Assembly (NCBI RefSeq): GCF_001939735.1
Contig: NZ_MJIL01000092.1
Location: 8,185 to 72,184 of the forward strand
Length of the DNA: 64,000 nucleotides
Reading direction: 5' to 3'
Source of the DNA: Photobacterium proteolyticum
GTDB taxonomy: Bacteria > Pseudomonadota > Gammaproteobacteria > Enterobacterales > Vibrionaceae
Shown: positions 28,486-37,374 of the stretch, piece after piece
How positions within the stretch are numbered: position 1 is the first letter of the stretch
Layout of the letters: each line of letters opens with the position of its first letter
Translations under genes and position numbers: made by a program
Notes under the pieces: model-generated
The model's input: the letters and a program-made list of their open reading frames with translations, nothing else
What the model was told of the DNA's origin: nothing
The model's database searches: none

Positions 28486-29403
28486 ATGAGTAACTTAATT
28501 GCATGTGCGCCATGCTGCTGGGGGGTAGAGTCTGCCGACAACCCCTATAACCCCTCCTGGATGGATGTGTTGTCTGAAGCCAAGCAGGCACGGTTTGTCG
28601 GTACCGAGCTCGGGCCATATGGGTATTTGCCGCTGGAGGCCGATACGCTCAATACTGCTTTGCACCTAAAAGGGCTGGAAGTGTGTGCCGGTACTATTTT
28701 TGAGCCGCTGTCAGACGCGGAAAAGCAGGCTGATATTTTAGAAAAAACTGAGCAGCTTTGTACGTTGCTTCAGCAAATTGGTACTGAAAGGCTGGTGGTT
28801 ATCGACTGCGTGAATGATATTCGCAGCCACTATGCCGGTGTTAGTGACGAAGCTCCGCGTTTGGATGATGCCCGTTGGACGCAGATGATGGAGACGATCC
28901 GCAAGATCAGCAACATCGCCAAACAACATCAGATACGGGCTGTCGTGCATCCTCACGCCGGTGGTTATATCGAATATCAGGATGAGATCGAGCGCATGCT
29001 GGCGGATCTTTCTCATGATGAAGTCGGATTGTGCCTTGATACCGGTCATCTTTATTATGCCGGTATGGATCCCGCAACCAGTCTGGTGAAATATGCCGAG
29101 CGTCTAGATTACGTGCACTTCAAAGATGTCGATGCAGCGAAACTCTATCAGGCCGTCGAGAAAAGAGTTGGGTTCTGGCAGGCCTGTGCAGACGGGGTGA
29201 TGTGCCCACTTGGAGAGGGGGCGGTTAACTACGATGAAGTCAGTAAGGCTTTGCAGGAAATTGGTTATAAGGGCTGGATTGCCGTTGAGCAGGAAAGGGA
29301 TCCTCGCCAAGCCGCAACAACCCTGCCTGATTTGAAGAAGAGCCGAAAATTCCTGGTAGACAAAGGTTTTGTCGCGAGCTATTCAGGTAAGTACGAGAAC
29401 TGA
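28486..29403 (+). CDS. IolE/IolI-like sugar phosphate isomerase/epimerase
   Basis: The product (305 residues from the ATG at 28486, with AAGAAGGG upstream; the frame opens at 28462) is a xylose-isomerase-like TIM-barrel protein. The metal-binding pattern of the family is present: GTELGPYG near residue 36, HPHAGGYIEY near 151-160, LCLDTGHLYYAG near 184 and VHFKDVD near 215. Residues and length are closest to the IolE (inosose dehydratase) and IolI (inosose isomerase) branch, and a second, clearer iolE lies at 33195. It probably acts on an inositol-derived keto compound, with exact substrate unknown. It is followed after 5 bp by an exporter gene. Confidence 0.8.
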   Translation: MSNLIACAPCCWGVESADNPYNPSWMDVLSEAKQARFVGTELGPYGYLPLEADTLNTALHLKGLEVCAGTIFEPLSDAEKQADILEKTEQLCTLLQQIGTERLVVIDCVNDIRSHYAGVSDEAPRLDDARWTQMMETIRKISNIAKQHQIRAVVHPHAGGYIEYQDEIERMLADLSHDEVGLCLDTGHLYYAGMDPATSLVKYAERLDYVHFKDVDAAKLYQAVEKRVGFWQACADGVMCPLGEGAVNYDEVSKALQEIGYKGWIAVEQERDPRQAATTLPDLKKSRKFLVDKGFVASYSGKYEN

Positions 29404-29408
29404 TAACA

Positions 29409-30158
29409 ATGATAGTGACCGATCCTTGGTTTTATCTTACTGCCGTACCTGCTGTATTGATATACGGGATCGGTAAGGGTGGCTTGGGCGGCGCTCTGGG
29501 GATTATTGCTGTTCCCCTGATGGCGCTGGTCGTTTCGCCTACTCAGGCCGCTGCTATCTTATTGCCCATATTGTGTGTAATGGATTTCTTTGCCGTAAAA
29601 CAACACTATAGGAACGCAGATTACGCTGTATTAAAAAGAATGCTGCCAGGATCGCTGCTTGGGATCTTATTGGCAGGACTATTTTTGAGCGTGACACCGG
29701 AAGCAGGCCTGAAGCTGCTTATCGGTGGTTTGTCGCTGCTGTTTTGCGTTCAGTATATATTGCAGCGTGAGGCGTCTCAGCAATCGGCCGGAGCTGTTGG
29801 TGCCTGGTGGTGGAGTTCACTGGGAGGTTTTTCAAGTACGGCAATCCATGCTGGTGGCGGCCCTGCCAGTATTTATCTGCTACCGCTTCGGCTCGACAAG
29901 ATCACCCTCATCGCTACGATGGCCGTATTGTTTGCCATTATCAACCTGTTTAAGCTTATTCCTTACGCAATGCTCGGAGAGTTCGATACCACAAACCTGA
30001 TGACCGCGATGGTGTTGGTTCCACTGGCACCTGTCGGCGTATACATGGGGGTCTGGTTGTTACATCGTGTCAGTCAGGAATGGGTGTATCGGCTGTGCTA
30101 TATATTTCTGTTTGTCTCCGGGGTTAAGCTGTTTGCAGATGGCTATCTGACCCTCTGA
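29409..30158 (+). CDS. TauE/SafE family membrane transporter
   Basis: This is a 249-residue, eight-helix membrane protein of the TauE/SafE (TSUP) family, which exports sulfite or other small organic or sulfonated anions. GIGKGGLGGALG near residues 21-32 and HAGGGPASIYLLPLRL near 151-166 are the two repeated glycine-rich family signatures. It follows the TIM-barrel gene by 5 bp and so forms a two-gene unit with it. The substrate is not predictable. Its stop codon falls in an 8-bp tandem repeat. Confidence 0.85.
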   Translation: MIVTDPWFYLTAVPAVLIYGIGKGGLGGALGIIAVPLMALVVSPTQAAAILLPILCVMDFFAVKQHYRNADYAVLKRMLPGSLLGILLAGLFLSVTPEAGLKLLIGGLSLLFCVQYILQREASQQSAGAVGAWWWSSLGGFSSTAIHAGGGPASIYLLPLRLDKITLIATMAVLFAIINLFKLIPYAMLGEFDTTNLMTAMVLVPLAPVGVYMGVWLLHRVSQEWVYRLCYIFLFVSGVKLFADGYLTL

Positions 30159-30170
30159 CCCTCTGACCCT
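30147..30170. repeat. 8-bp tandem repeat, three units
   Basis: CTGACCCT occurs three times in tandem across the stop codon of the TauE/SafE gene and the gap to the converging LysR gene. Confidence 0.95.
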
Positions 30171-30173
30171 TGG

Positions 30174-31055
30174 CTATTGCAGTAAATGTTCCTTAAAGTG
30201 ATTAGCCACGGCTGAAGCACTTGTGACTGGATGATAGTAGAGGTTCAGGCTCCAGATGCTGGTCTCGAACTCATCCAGTAATGGTATTAGCCGTCCGTCA
30301 AGAATTTCAGACTCGACAATAAAGGCTGGTAGATACGCAATACCGGCTCCCATCTTTGCGCTTTGCAACAATAAGTCGCTGTCATTGACTTCGAGCGACT
30401 TAGGCACTTTGACAATCTGACTCTCACCATTTCGGGTAAAAATCCAGTCATTGCTGCCTGTGAGGGTGGTCGCGAACAGGCATTGGTGTTTGGCCAAATC
30501 TGCCGGGACATCAGGGGCTGGGTGTCGCGCCAGGTAAGCCGGGGAGGCAACGACAATAAACGGGCTCTGCATGATTTCGCGGCGCACAAGATGGAGATCT
30601 TTTTCCCGGTATCCCTGATAGCAGGCATTGGCACTGATCACCAAGTCACTTTCACCTATATGATCCAGCGCCCAGGGGGTGACGTTGATACTGAAGGTAA
30701 CGTCGCTGTTTTCGGCCATATACTGGCTGATTTTCTCCATCAGGTAGTGGTTGGCATACACCGGGGTACAGGCAATATTGAGGTGACCTTTGTCGTGGTG
30801 CTGAAAGTCTTGCAGGGTACGGCAAAGGTGCTCGGCATTGTCGACCATAGGAGAAAACTCGTCGAATAGCTTTTGCCCGGCCGGTGTGGGAGTCAGCAGG
30901 CGGTTACTACGACGGCAAAGTGTCATTCCGAAACTCTGTTCCAGCTCTTGCAGCCAGCGGCTGCCAGCAGAGACTGATACTTTGAACTTGCGCGCAGCGG
31001 CTGAGATCGAGCCGGTTCTTACGACATAAACGAAGAAAGCCATTTTATCTAGCAT
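30174..31055 (-). CDS. LysR family transcriptional regulator
   Basis: This 293-residue regulator has the N-terminal winged helix-turn-helix (SISAAARKFKVSVSAGSRWLQELE region, residues about 17-39, here not quoted whole) and a periplasmic-binding-protein-like effector domain from about residue 90. AGGAGGAAACAGGC precedes the ATG. It converges on the TauE/SafE gene and is back to back with nothing close, so its target is unknown; the two-gene unit at 28486-30158 or the transporter at 31178 are the best guesses. Confidence 0.9.
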   Translation of the reverse strand: MLDKMAFFVYVVRTGSISAAARKFKVSVSAGSRWLQELEQSFGMTLCRRSNRLLTPTPAGQKLFDEFSPMVDNAEHLCRTLQDFQHHDKGHLNIACTPVYANHYLMEKISQYMAENSDVTFSINVTPWALDHIGESDLVISANACYQGYREKDLHLVRREIMQSPFIVVASPAYLARHPAPDVPADLAKHQCLFATTLTGSNDWIFTRNGESQIVKVPKSLEVNDSDLLLQSAKMGAGIAYLPAFIVESEILDGRLIPLLDEFETSIWSLNLYYHPVTSASAVANHFKEHLLQ

Positions 31056-31177
31056 GCCTGTTTCCTCCTGCTGACTGTGTTTAGATAGGGGGGGAGATTG
31101 TGCTTAGATTCATGTACGCGATAGTAAATAGGCCTATCATGTTTGATAGGCCTGTATGGGGTGATAGCAAGGAGCGA

Positions 31178-32620
31178 TTAAGCGTTGGCTTCTACAGTTT
31201 GAGCAGACACTTTCTTGCCCAGCTTTTTGGCCATTGCCTCTTCCATTTTTTCAAGGCTAACGCCTTTGGTTTCAGGCACGAATTTCACCACAATGACCAT
31301 ACAAATCAGTGAAAGCACGCCGAATAGCCAGAAACTGAACGCACCGTTGAAGTTCTCCTGCAGGAAGGCATTCTCGTTGAGCATAGGGAACGACTGAGTA
31401 ACGATAAAGCCAGTGAACCATTGTGCGCCAACGGCAATTGCCATTGCGCGGGAACGGATGCTGTTCGGGAAAATCTCTGAAATCATTGTCCAGCATGCAC
31501 AACCCCACGAGGTTGCGTAAGAGACCACATACAGACATAGCGCGAACAGGGCAGCATAGCCTTCAGTCTGCTGGTACAACACGTACCCGACAATGAACAT
31601 ACCGAAGGCACAGCCAAAGGTACCGTATTTCATCAGTGGCAGACGGCCAACCTTGTCAATCAGGTACATACCCAGCGCGTTACCCAGAATGAAGACCACA
31701 CCGACAAAGGTAGTCTGGAACAGGGCGTTTTCAGTACCACCGGCAATTGGTTTTAGAATTTCCGGTGTGTAGTACATGATGACGTTGATACCGGTTAGCT
31801 GCTGGGCGGCAGCAACAAAAGTACCGATAAGCAAAATCGCGAACAGAAGCGGTGAGCGCAGGCTGACCTTATTTTTGTTGGAAGAGCGGCTCTCTTTGAG
31901 TGAATCCTGGATTTCGGTAATCAGGCGATCGGCATGTTCAGCGTTAGAAATGCGGGACAGGGTTTCTTTGGCTTTATCTAGTTTGCCCTTGAGCACCAGC
32001 CAGCGAGGTGATTCGGGGATCATGAACAGTAAGGCGGCGAACAATAGTGCAGGAATGATTTCCGAACCGAGCATCCAGCGCCAGCCCAAGTCAACCAGCC
32101 ACTCTTCGGTCATACCCTTGGCAATCAGGTAGTTGACATAGAACACACCGGTCTGGCCGATAACAGCTGACTGCTGGAACATACTGACCGCACGGCCGCG
32201 AAAGTCTTTTGGCGCAACCTCAGACATATACATCGGAGATACCACACAGGCCAAACCGACAGCGACACCGCCTACGATGCGAAGCATAACGTAGATAGTG
32301 AAGGTGGGGGCTATTGCAGAGCCAACTGCGGATATCGAGAAAAGGATAGCGGCGATAAAGAGGGTATTGCGGCGACCATATTTCAGGGCGCTCCAGCCGG
32401 CGCTGACGGCACCGAGTATACTGCCGAGTACGACGCTGGATACGGCCCAGCCTGTTTGTGCAGGGCTTAAGCCGAAATAATCGCGGATCGGGCCGATGGC
32501 ACCTGATATAACGGCTGTATCGTAGCCCAGTAAGATCCCTCCTAAGGCTGCAATACAGCAGATCCTGACAATATAGGCGATGTTATGTTTATGGGACAAT
32601 GCCCCTTGGTTGGGTGACAT
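31178..32620 (-). CDS. MFS sugar/inositol transporter
   Basis: A 480-residue transporter of the major facilitator sugar-porter family. Diagnostic motifs are GYDTAVISGAIG near residues 28-39, RRN/GRRNTLF after helix 2, PESPRWL near 218, and PETKGVSLEKME near 452. Twelve hydrophobic helices are evident. Divergence from iolE across a shared control region makes myo-inositol (IolT-like) the most likely substrate. AAGGAGTAG precedes the ATG. No terminator was confirmed. Confidence 0.88.
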   Translation of the reverse strand: MSPNQGALSHKHNIAYIVRICCIAALGGILLGYDTAVISGAIGPIRDYFGLSPAQTGWAVSSVVLGSILGAVSAGWSALKYGRRNTLFIAAILFSISAVGSAIAPTFTIYVMLRIVGGVAVGLACVVSPMYMSEVAPKDFRGRAVSMFQQSAVIGQTGVFYVNYLIAKGMTEEWLVDLGWRWMLGSEIIPALLFAALLFMIPESPRWLVLKGKLDKAKETLSRISNAEHADRLITEIQDSLKESRSSNKNKVSLRSPLLFAILLIGTFVAAAQQLTGINVIMYYTPEILKPIAGGTENALFQTTFVGVVFILGNALGMYLIDKVGRLPLMKYGTFGCAFGMFIVGYVLYQQTEGYAALFALCLYVVSYATSWGCACWTMISEIFPNSIRSRAMAIAVGAQWFTGFIVTQSFPMLNENAFLQENFNGAFSFWLFGVLSLICMVIVVKFVPETKGVSLEKMEEAMAKKLGKKVSAQTVEANA

Positions 32621-32681
32621 GTTCTACTCCTTGTTGAGGTACCCGCCTCGTGCCTAACCATCGAATAAGCGTGATTTGGGT

Positions 32682-32694
32682 GGTATCCGATACC
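32682..32694. promoter_or_regulatory. 13-bp perfect palindrome upstream of the MFS gene
   Basis: GGTATC-C-GATACC is symmetric around one base and sits 62 bp upstream of the transporter start, a good place for a repressor operator. The cognate regulator is unknown. Confidence 0.45.
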
Positions 32695-32765
32695 GCTATG
32701 ACTGTAGGGGATTTGTATCGGAATGTGTCATACGCCGGCTATTTTTTAGTATTTGTAAATGTATA

Positions 32766-32785
32766 TTGAAAAATATTTTCCATTC
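32766..32785. promoter_or_regulatory. Degenerate copy of the iol palindrome
   Basis: TTGAAAAATATTTTCCATTC resembles the perfect palindrome at 33026-33041 and its flank, with one T fewer in the right arm. A further half copy (AAATATTTTTCAA) is at 32878-32890. Confidence 0.4.
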
Positions 32786-33006
32786 GGCGTTGAGAGGAAT
32801 CATAGGGCTTCAAAATCAATCCCGCCACCGTCTAAACCGTCTTTTCCTCAAAAATGTTACCTTGCTCAAATTGTGATAAATATTTTTCAAACTAGATTTT
32901 GAGCTTAAGTTGTTGAATTGTAGATAATAATTGTTTTTGTGATCTTGCTCAAAAAATAGCCGCAGACCGCGTATTTCCTCACTTTTTTCAAAAAAATGCT
33001 TGTATT

Positions 33007-33041
33007 TGAAATTGATTTCATTGGTTGAAAAATATTTTTCA
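33007..33041. promoter_or_regulatory. Tandem palindromes upstream of iolE, candidate IolR operator
   Basis: TGAAAT-TG-ATTTCA (33007-33020) and the 16-bp perfect palindrome TGAAAAATATTTTTCA (33026-33041) have centres exactly 20 bp apart, about two helical turns. The TGAA-N6-TTCA form of the first is close to the GGAA-N6-TTCC motif known for an RpiR-type IolR in Sinorhizobium. They lie 155-190 bp before iolE. Confidence 0.5.
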
Positions 33042-33194
33042 TTCTCGGTTTGTTCGTTTATATTGATTTCCAGTGAAGCAAAGTGGTGAAGATTGAACGG
33101 CTTATTTTGAGGTTGCCCAAGAGACACCGATGAATGGGGCAGAGGAATCAATCTCATCTTCCTAATACTTGATAAGAAATTGTGGAGAACAAAC

Positions 33195-34088
33195 ATGAGC
33201 AAGGTGCAATACGGAATCAGCCCTTTGACCTGGACTAACGATGACATGCCAGAGCTTGGCGGTGAAATCCCATTGGAAACATGTTTGAGCGAAATGTCAG
33301 AAGCCGGTTTTACCGGTACCGAACTAGGGACGAAATACCCGAGAGAGCCAGAGGTATTGATCCCTCTGCTTGAAAAACACGGCCTGGTACTGGCGTCTGG
33401 CTGGTTCAGCGGCAACCTGATGACGCTGACGGCTGAAGAAGAAATCGCAGCCATGCAGGACCATATAAAGTTGCTTAAAGCGGCTGGTTGTAAAGCAATG
33501 GTCTACGGCGAAGTGAGCAATACCGTTCACGGTGACATCAACACACCGCTTTCGCAGCGTGTGATCCTGACAATGGACGAATGGAAAGCGTATGCCGAGA
33601 AGCTCACCAAGGTCGCTGAGTACCTGTTGAACGAGCATGATATCAAGCTTTCGTTTCACCACCATGTCGGCACCATCTGCGAAACAGAAGATGACATCAA
33701 TTTGCTGATGGAGCTAACCGGTGATGCCGTACATCTTACTCTCGATACCGGCCATATCACTTACGGTGGTGGTAACCCGGTCACAATGATCAAGCGTTGG
33801 GGCCACCGTATCGGCCACATGCACTTTAAAGATCTTCGCCTGGACGTGATGAAGGCAGCACGCGATGCAGACAAATCATTCCTTAATGCAGTTCTTGATG
33901 GTGTATTTACCGTTCCTGGTACCGGCGACGTTGATTATGACGATGTATTCGCTGCACTGAAAGAGCGTAACTACGAAGGCTGGCTATTGGTTGAAGCCGA
34001 GCAGGATCCTGCCAAGGCCCATCCGCTGACGTATGCCAAGACAGCTTACGAGAACATCACAGGCTACGCCAATAAGTACGGCCTGTAA
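33195..34088 (+). CDS. iolE: myo-Inosose-2 dehydratase IolE
   Basis: IolE (297 residues from the ATG at 33195) converts 2-keto-myo-inositol to 3D-trihydroxycyclohexanedione, the second step of inositol catabolism. It has the TIM-barrel metal motifs GTELGTKYP near residue 38, FHHHVGTICE near 151, LTLDTGHITYGG near 178 and GHMHFKDLR near 205. It leads the operon iolE-iolD-dehydrogenase-iolC-iolB-iolJ-iolR. The ORF opens five codons earlier at 33180, but GTGGAGA fits the ATG at 33195. Confidence 0.94.
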   Translation: MSKVQYGISPLTWTNDDMPELGGEIPLETCLSEMSEAGFTGTELGTKYPREPEVLIPLLEKHGLVLASGWFSGNLMTLTAEEEIAAMQDHIKLLKAAGCKAMVYGEVSNTVHGDINTPLSQRVILTMDEWKAYAEKLTKVAEYLLNEHDIKLSFHHHVGTICETEDDINLLMELTGDAVHLTLDTGHITYGGGNPVTMIKRWGHRIGHMHFKDLRLDVMKAARDADKSFLNAVLDGVFTVPGTGDVDYDDVFAALKERNYEGWLLVEAEQDPAKAHPLTYAKTAYENITGYANKYGL

Positions 34089-34108
34089 GTTCTAACGATT
34101 CAGTCCTT

Positions 34109-34129
34109 CCGGGGGGGGATGCTCCCCGG
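34109..34129 (+). other. Hairpin between iolE and iolD
   Basis: CCGGGG pairs with CCCCGG around a 9-nt loop that contains a G run (eight G at 34111-34118). No T run follows, so it looks like an mRNA-stabilising or processing hairpin rather than a terminator. Confidence 0.55.
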
Positions 34130-34221
34130 TTTAAACACTGGCTATGCAATAAAACAGGAAAACACACTGTAGCCAGGGCAAGGAAGCCATTTTTTTCGTG
34201 TGTCGAAAATCGAGGAAGAAG

Positions 34222-36093
34222 ATGAAAACTGTACGCCTGACTGTTGCTGAAGCGCTAGCTAAGTACCTTGCAGCACAAATGATAGACATTGATGGTAAGA
34301 AAGAGCAGCTGTTCGGTGCCGCCTTTGCCATTTTCGGTCACGGTAATGTGACATGCTTTGGACAGCAATTAAAAAATATCGAAGACAAAATTCCTACCTG
34401 GCGCGGTCAGAACGAACAGTCGATGGCGACGGCAGCAATCGCCTATGCCAAAGCAAACCAGCGTCGGCGTATTGGTATCGCAACCAGTTCTATCGGTCCG
34501 GGTGCAACTAACATGGTAACTGCGGCAGGTATTGCCCATACCAACCGTCTGCCTTTGCTGTTGATCTCGGGTGATGCGTATGTGAGTCGCCTGCCTGATC
34601 CGGTACTGCAGCAGCCAGAGAACTTCGAAGATCCGTCAGTGACGTGTAACGATACCTTTAAGCCATTGACCCGTTACTGGGATCGTATCGTCTCGCCGAC
34701 CCAGTTGATGCACACACTGCCTCAGGCGATTGATACCATGCTGGATCCGGCCACCTGCGGGCCTGCCTTTATCGGCTTGCCGCAAGACATTCAGGGCGTC
34801 GCCTACGATTTCCCGGAAGTTTTCTTTGCCGAAAAAGTACACCGTATTCGTCGTCCGGAGCCTGAAATGGTCGCTCTGGAAGAAGCAAAAGAAATCCTTA
34901 TCAAAGCCAAGCGTCCGTTGATCATCTCCGGTGGTGGCGTGCACTACTCGCTGGCAACCGACGAGCTGGCCGCATTTGCCGGTAAGCACAACATACCGGT
35001 TGTTGAGACCATTGCCGGGCGTGCCACAATGCTGCAGGACAACCCGCTTAACGCCGGGCCAATCGGGGTAACAGGCTCTGATTCTGCCAACTATATGGCT
35101 GCCCATGCCGATGTGGTGGTGGCGATTGGTACCCGACTACAAGATTTTACTACGGGCTCGTGGACCGTATTCCGTAATCCGGACATGAAACTCATCAGCG
35201 TCAACGTGGCTAGGTTTGATGTGGTGAAGCACATGTCATACCCGGTACTGGGCGATGCCAAAGCCTGCATGACCAAACTATCAGTATTGCTTGGTGACTG
35301 GCGCTCTGAGCAGGAGTGGGCAGATACCGCCAAGGCACAGGCTGATGAGTGGAAAGCTGTTGTTCACCGCCGTACCCATCCTCAAGAAGGGGATTTGTTG
35401 CCGGGTACATCATCTTATGCAGAAGTCATCGGTAAGCTAAATAAATCAATGGAAAAAGGCGATACCGTGCTGACGGCTGCCGGTGGCCTGCCTGCCGAGC
35501 TGGCAATGAACTGGCAGAACTACCAGATTGGCAAGTTCGACATCGAGTTTGGCTTCTCCTGCATGGGTTATGAAATTGCCGGAGGCTGGGGTGCCAAGAT
35601 TGCCAACCCGGACAACGATGTTGTCGTGCTGGTGGGTGACGGTTCCTACCTGATCCAAAACTCAGATATCTACTCGTCGGTACTGACAGGTCACAAGATG
35701 ATTCTGGTGGTATGCGATAACGGTGGTTTTGCGGTGATCAACAAGCTGCAGAACAATACCGGTAACGAATCCTTCAACAACCTGCTGTCTGACTGTCGTC
35801 GTCCTGACGGCGAACTGGCCCGTGTCGATTTTGCCAAGCATGCCGAGGCACAAGGCGCTATCAGCGAGAAGCTGTCTTCAATCGACGACTTTGATGCCGC
35901 CTTTGCCCGTGCCAAGGAAGCCGACCGTACCTACGTGATTGTGGTCGACATCGACCCGGTTTCACCTGCGGCATGGTCCAAGTGCGATTGCTGGTGGGAA
36001 GTCGGACTACCTGAAGTTACTGATAACCAGGACACAGCCAAGAAAGTGGCTGAGTGGGAAGAAGGCCGAGCGCACCAGCGCCGCGGAGTATAA
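34222..36093 (+). CDS. iolD: 3D-trihydroxycyclohexanedione hydrolase IolD
   Basis: IolD (623 residues from the ATG at 34222, GAGGAAG upstream) is the thiamine-diphosphate enzyme that opens the inositol ring to 5-deoxy-glucuronate. The N-terminal PYR domain has the catalytic glutamate region (GQNEQSMATAAIAYA near residues 66-80), a central domain follows and the C-terminal PP domain shows the ThDP motif VGDGSYLIQN with downstream CDNGG. Length agrees with the family. Confidence 0.95.
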   Translation: MKTVRLTVAEALAKYLAAQMIDIDGKKEQLFGAAFAIFGHGNVTCFGQQLKNIEDKIPTWRGQNEQSMATAAIAYAKANQRRRIGIATSSIGPGATNMVTAAGIAHTNRLPLLLISGDAYVSRLPDPVLQQPENFEDPSVTCNDTFKPLTRYWDRIVSPTQLMHTLPQAIDTMLDPATCGPAFIGLPQDIQGVAYDFPEVFFAEKVHRIRRPEPEMVALEEAKEILIKAKRPLIISGGGVHYSLATDELAAFAGKHNIPVVETIAGRATMLQDNPLNAGPIGVTGSDSANYMAAHADVVVAIGTRLQDFTTGSWTVFRNPDMKLISVNVARFDVVKHMSYPVLGDAKACMTKLSVLLGDWRSEQEWADTAKAQADEWKAVVHRRTHPQEGDLLPGTSSYAEVIGKLNKSMEKGDTVLTAAGGLPAELAMNWQNYQIGKFDIEFGFSCMGYEIAGGWGAKIANPDNDVVVLVGDGSYLIQNSDIYSSVLTGHKMILVVCDNGGFAVINKLQNNTGNESFNNLLSDCRRPDGELARVDFAKHAEAQGAISEKLSSIDDFDAAFARAKEADRTYVIVVDIDPVSPAAWSKCDCWWEVGLPEVTDNQDTAKKVAEWEEGRAHQRRGV

Positions 36094-36140
36094 GTTCAGG
36101 GGCCAAAGACCCTAAAAAATTTCCAATAACTGAAACCGCA

Positions 36141-36169
36141 GGCACGGCGGGAAGATAACCCGCTGTGCC
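36141..36169 (+). other. Hairpin between iolD and the dehydrogenase gene
   Basis: GGCACGGCGGG and CCCGCTGTGCC form an 11-bp stem (one G-T pair) with a 7-nt loop, 17 bp before the next ATG and without a T run. It may protect or divide the operon mRNA. Confidence 0.6.
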
Positions 36170-36186
36170 AGTAAGGGAGCAAAATT

Positions 36187-37362
36187 ATGTTTAATGAAGA
36201 ACGTCACTTTGAACAACCTATTCGCTGGGCAATGGTCGGCGGTGGCCGCGGTAGCCAGATTGGTTACTCGCACCGTAATGCCGCGCAGCGTGATGGTCTG
36301 TTTAAGCTGGTTGCTGGCGCGTTTGACTTAGATCCGCAGCGCTGTCGTGATTTTGGTGTCAACCTGGGTATGGATGCCGAGCGTTGCTACGCCAGCTATG
36401 CCGAGATGTTTGAAGCCGAAGCCAAGCGTGAAGACGGTATTCAGGCAGTCTCTATCGCGACACCAAACTCTACCCACTATGAAATCTGCAAGGCGGCACT
36501 GGAAGCCAATTTGCACGTTGTATGCGAAAAGCCGATCACTTTCACTACCGAAGAAGCAGAAGAGCTGAAGGCGATAGCGGCAAGTAAGAACCGTGTGATT
36601 GGTGTGATGTACGGTTACAGCGGCTTCCCAATGGTTCAGCAGGCGCGTGAAATGGTTCAGCGTGGCGATCTTGGTGAAGTGCGCGTCATCAACATGCAGT
36701 TTGCCCACGGTTTCCACAACGAAGAATACGAGAAAAATGATCCGGGCCTGAAGTGGCGTGTAAGCCCTGAGGTGTCTGGTCCTACTTATGTGCTGGGCGA
36801 TATCGGTACTCATGCATTCTATCTTTGCGAAGTCATGACCGGCCTTGAGGTTGATCGTCTGTCTTGTATGCGCCAGAGCTTTATCAAGTCTCGTACACCG
36901 TTGGAAGATAACGCTCACGTGATGATGGAATTTAAGGGCGGTGCGGTAGGTACGCTATGGGCATCGGCGGTGAATGCAGGTTCTATGCACCAGCAGAAGA
37001 TCCGTATCGTCGGCTCTAAAGCTTCCATCGAATGGTGGGACGAGCATCCGAACCAGCTTCGCTATGAGATTCAGGGCGAGCCGCCACGTATCCTCGACCG
37101 CGGTATGGGCTACCTGTATCAAGATGCGGAAGGCGTTGCTGCAAACCGCGTAGGTGGCGGCCATGCGGAAGGTTACTTCGAGTCATGGGCTAACCTGTAT
37201 CACCGCTTCGCGTTGGCATTTGATGCTGCTGACCGCGACGATCAGGAGACGCTGGAAGGTATCTGGTTCCCGGGTATCGATGCCGGTATCGAAGGCGTAC
37301 GACTGTGTGAGAAATGTGTTGAGTCTGCAGATCAGAATGCAGCCTGGGTTGAGTACAAGTAA
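36187..37362 (+). CDS. Gfo/Idh/MocA oxidoreductase, probable inositol dehydrogenase
   Basis: The product (391 residues) has an N-terminal Rossmann fold (WAMVGGGRGSQIG, residues 14-26) and the family's catalytic EKP (VVCEKPIT near 114-121), with the H-D pair in DIGTHAFYL near 208. Its place in the iol operon suggests NAD-dependent oxidation of myo- or scyllo-inositol. It is about 50 residues longer than standard IolG, which is otherwise missing here, so this may be an IolW-like scyllo-inositol dehydrogenase or may replace IolG. Confidence 0.83.
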   Translation: MFNEERHFEQPIRWAMVGGGRGSQIGYSHRNAAQRDGLFKLVAGAFDLDPQRCRDFGVNLGMDAERCYASYAEMFEAEAKREDGIQAVSIATPNSTHYEICKAALEANLHVVCEKPITFTTEEAEELKAIAASKNRVIGVMYGYSGFPMVQQAREMVQRGDLGEVRVINMQFAHGFHNEEYEKNDPGLKWRVSPEVSGPTYVLGDIGTHAFYLCEVMTGLEVDRLSCMRQSFIKSRTPLEDNAHVMMEFKGGAVGTLWASAVNAGSMHQQKIRIVGSKASIEWWDEHPNQLRYEIQGEPPRILDRGMGYLYQDAEGVAANRVGGGHAEGYFESWANLYHRFALAFDAADRDDQETLEGIWFPGIDAGIEGVRLCEKCVESADQNAAWVEYK

Positions 37363-37374
37363 TAGGAACACACC

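Larger units (their letters stand above)
32621..33194. other. Divergent control region between the MFS transporter and iolE
   Basis: No gene is seen in these 574 AT-rich bases. A long minus-strand frame crossing them (32816-33454) runs antisense into iolE and lacks coding features. The region contains several palindromes listed separately. Confidence 0.65.

Noticed and set aside
32816..33454. 212-residue minus-strand frame antisense to the iolE start
   Set aside because: Rich in Asn, Lys and Phe from AT-rich DNA, no domain, and its N-terminal part is the mirror of iolE coding sequence.
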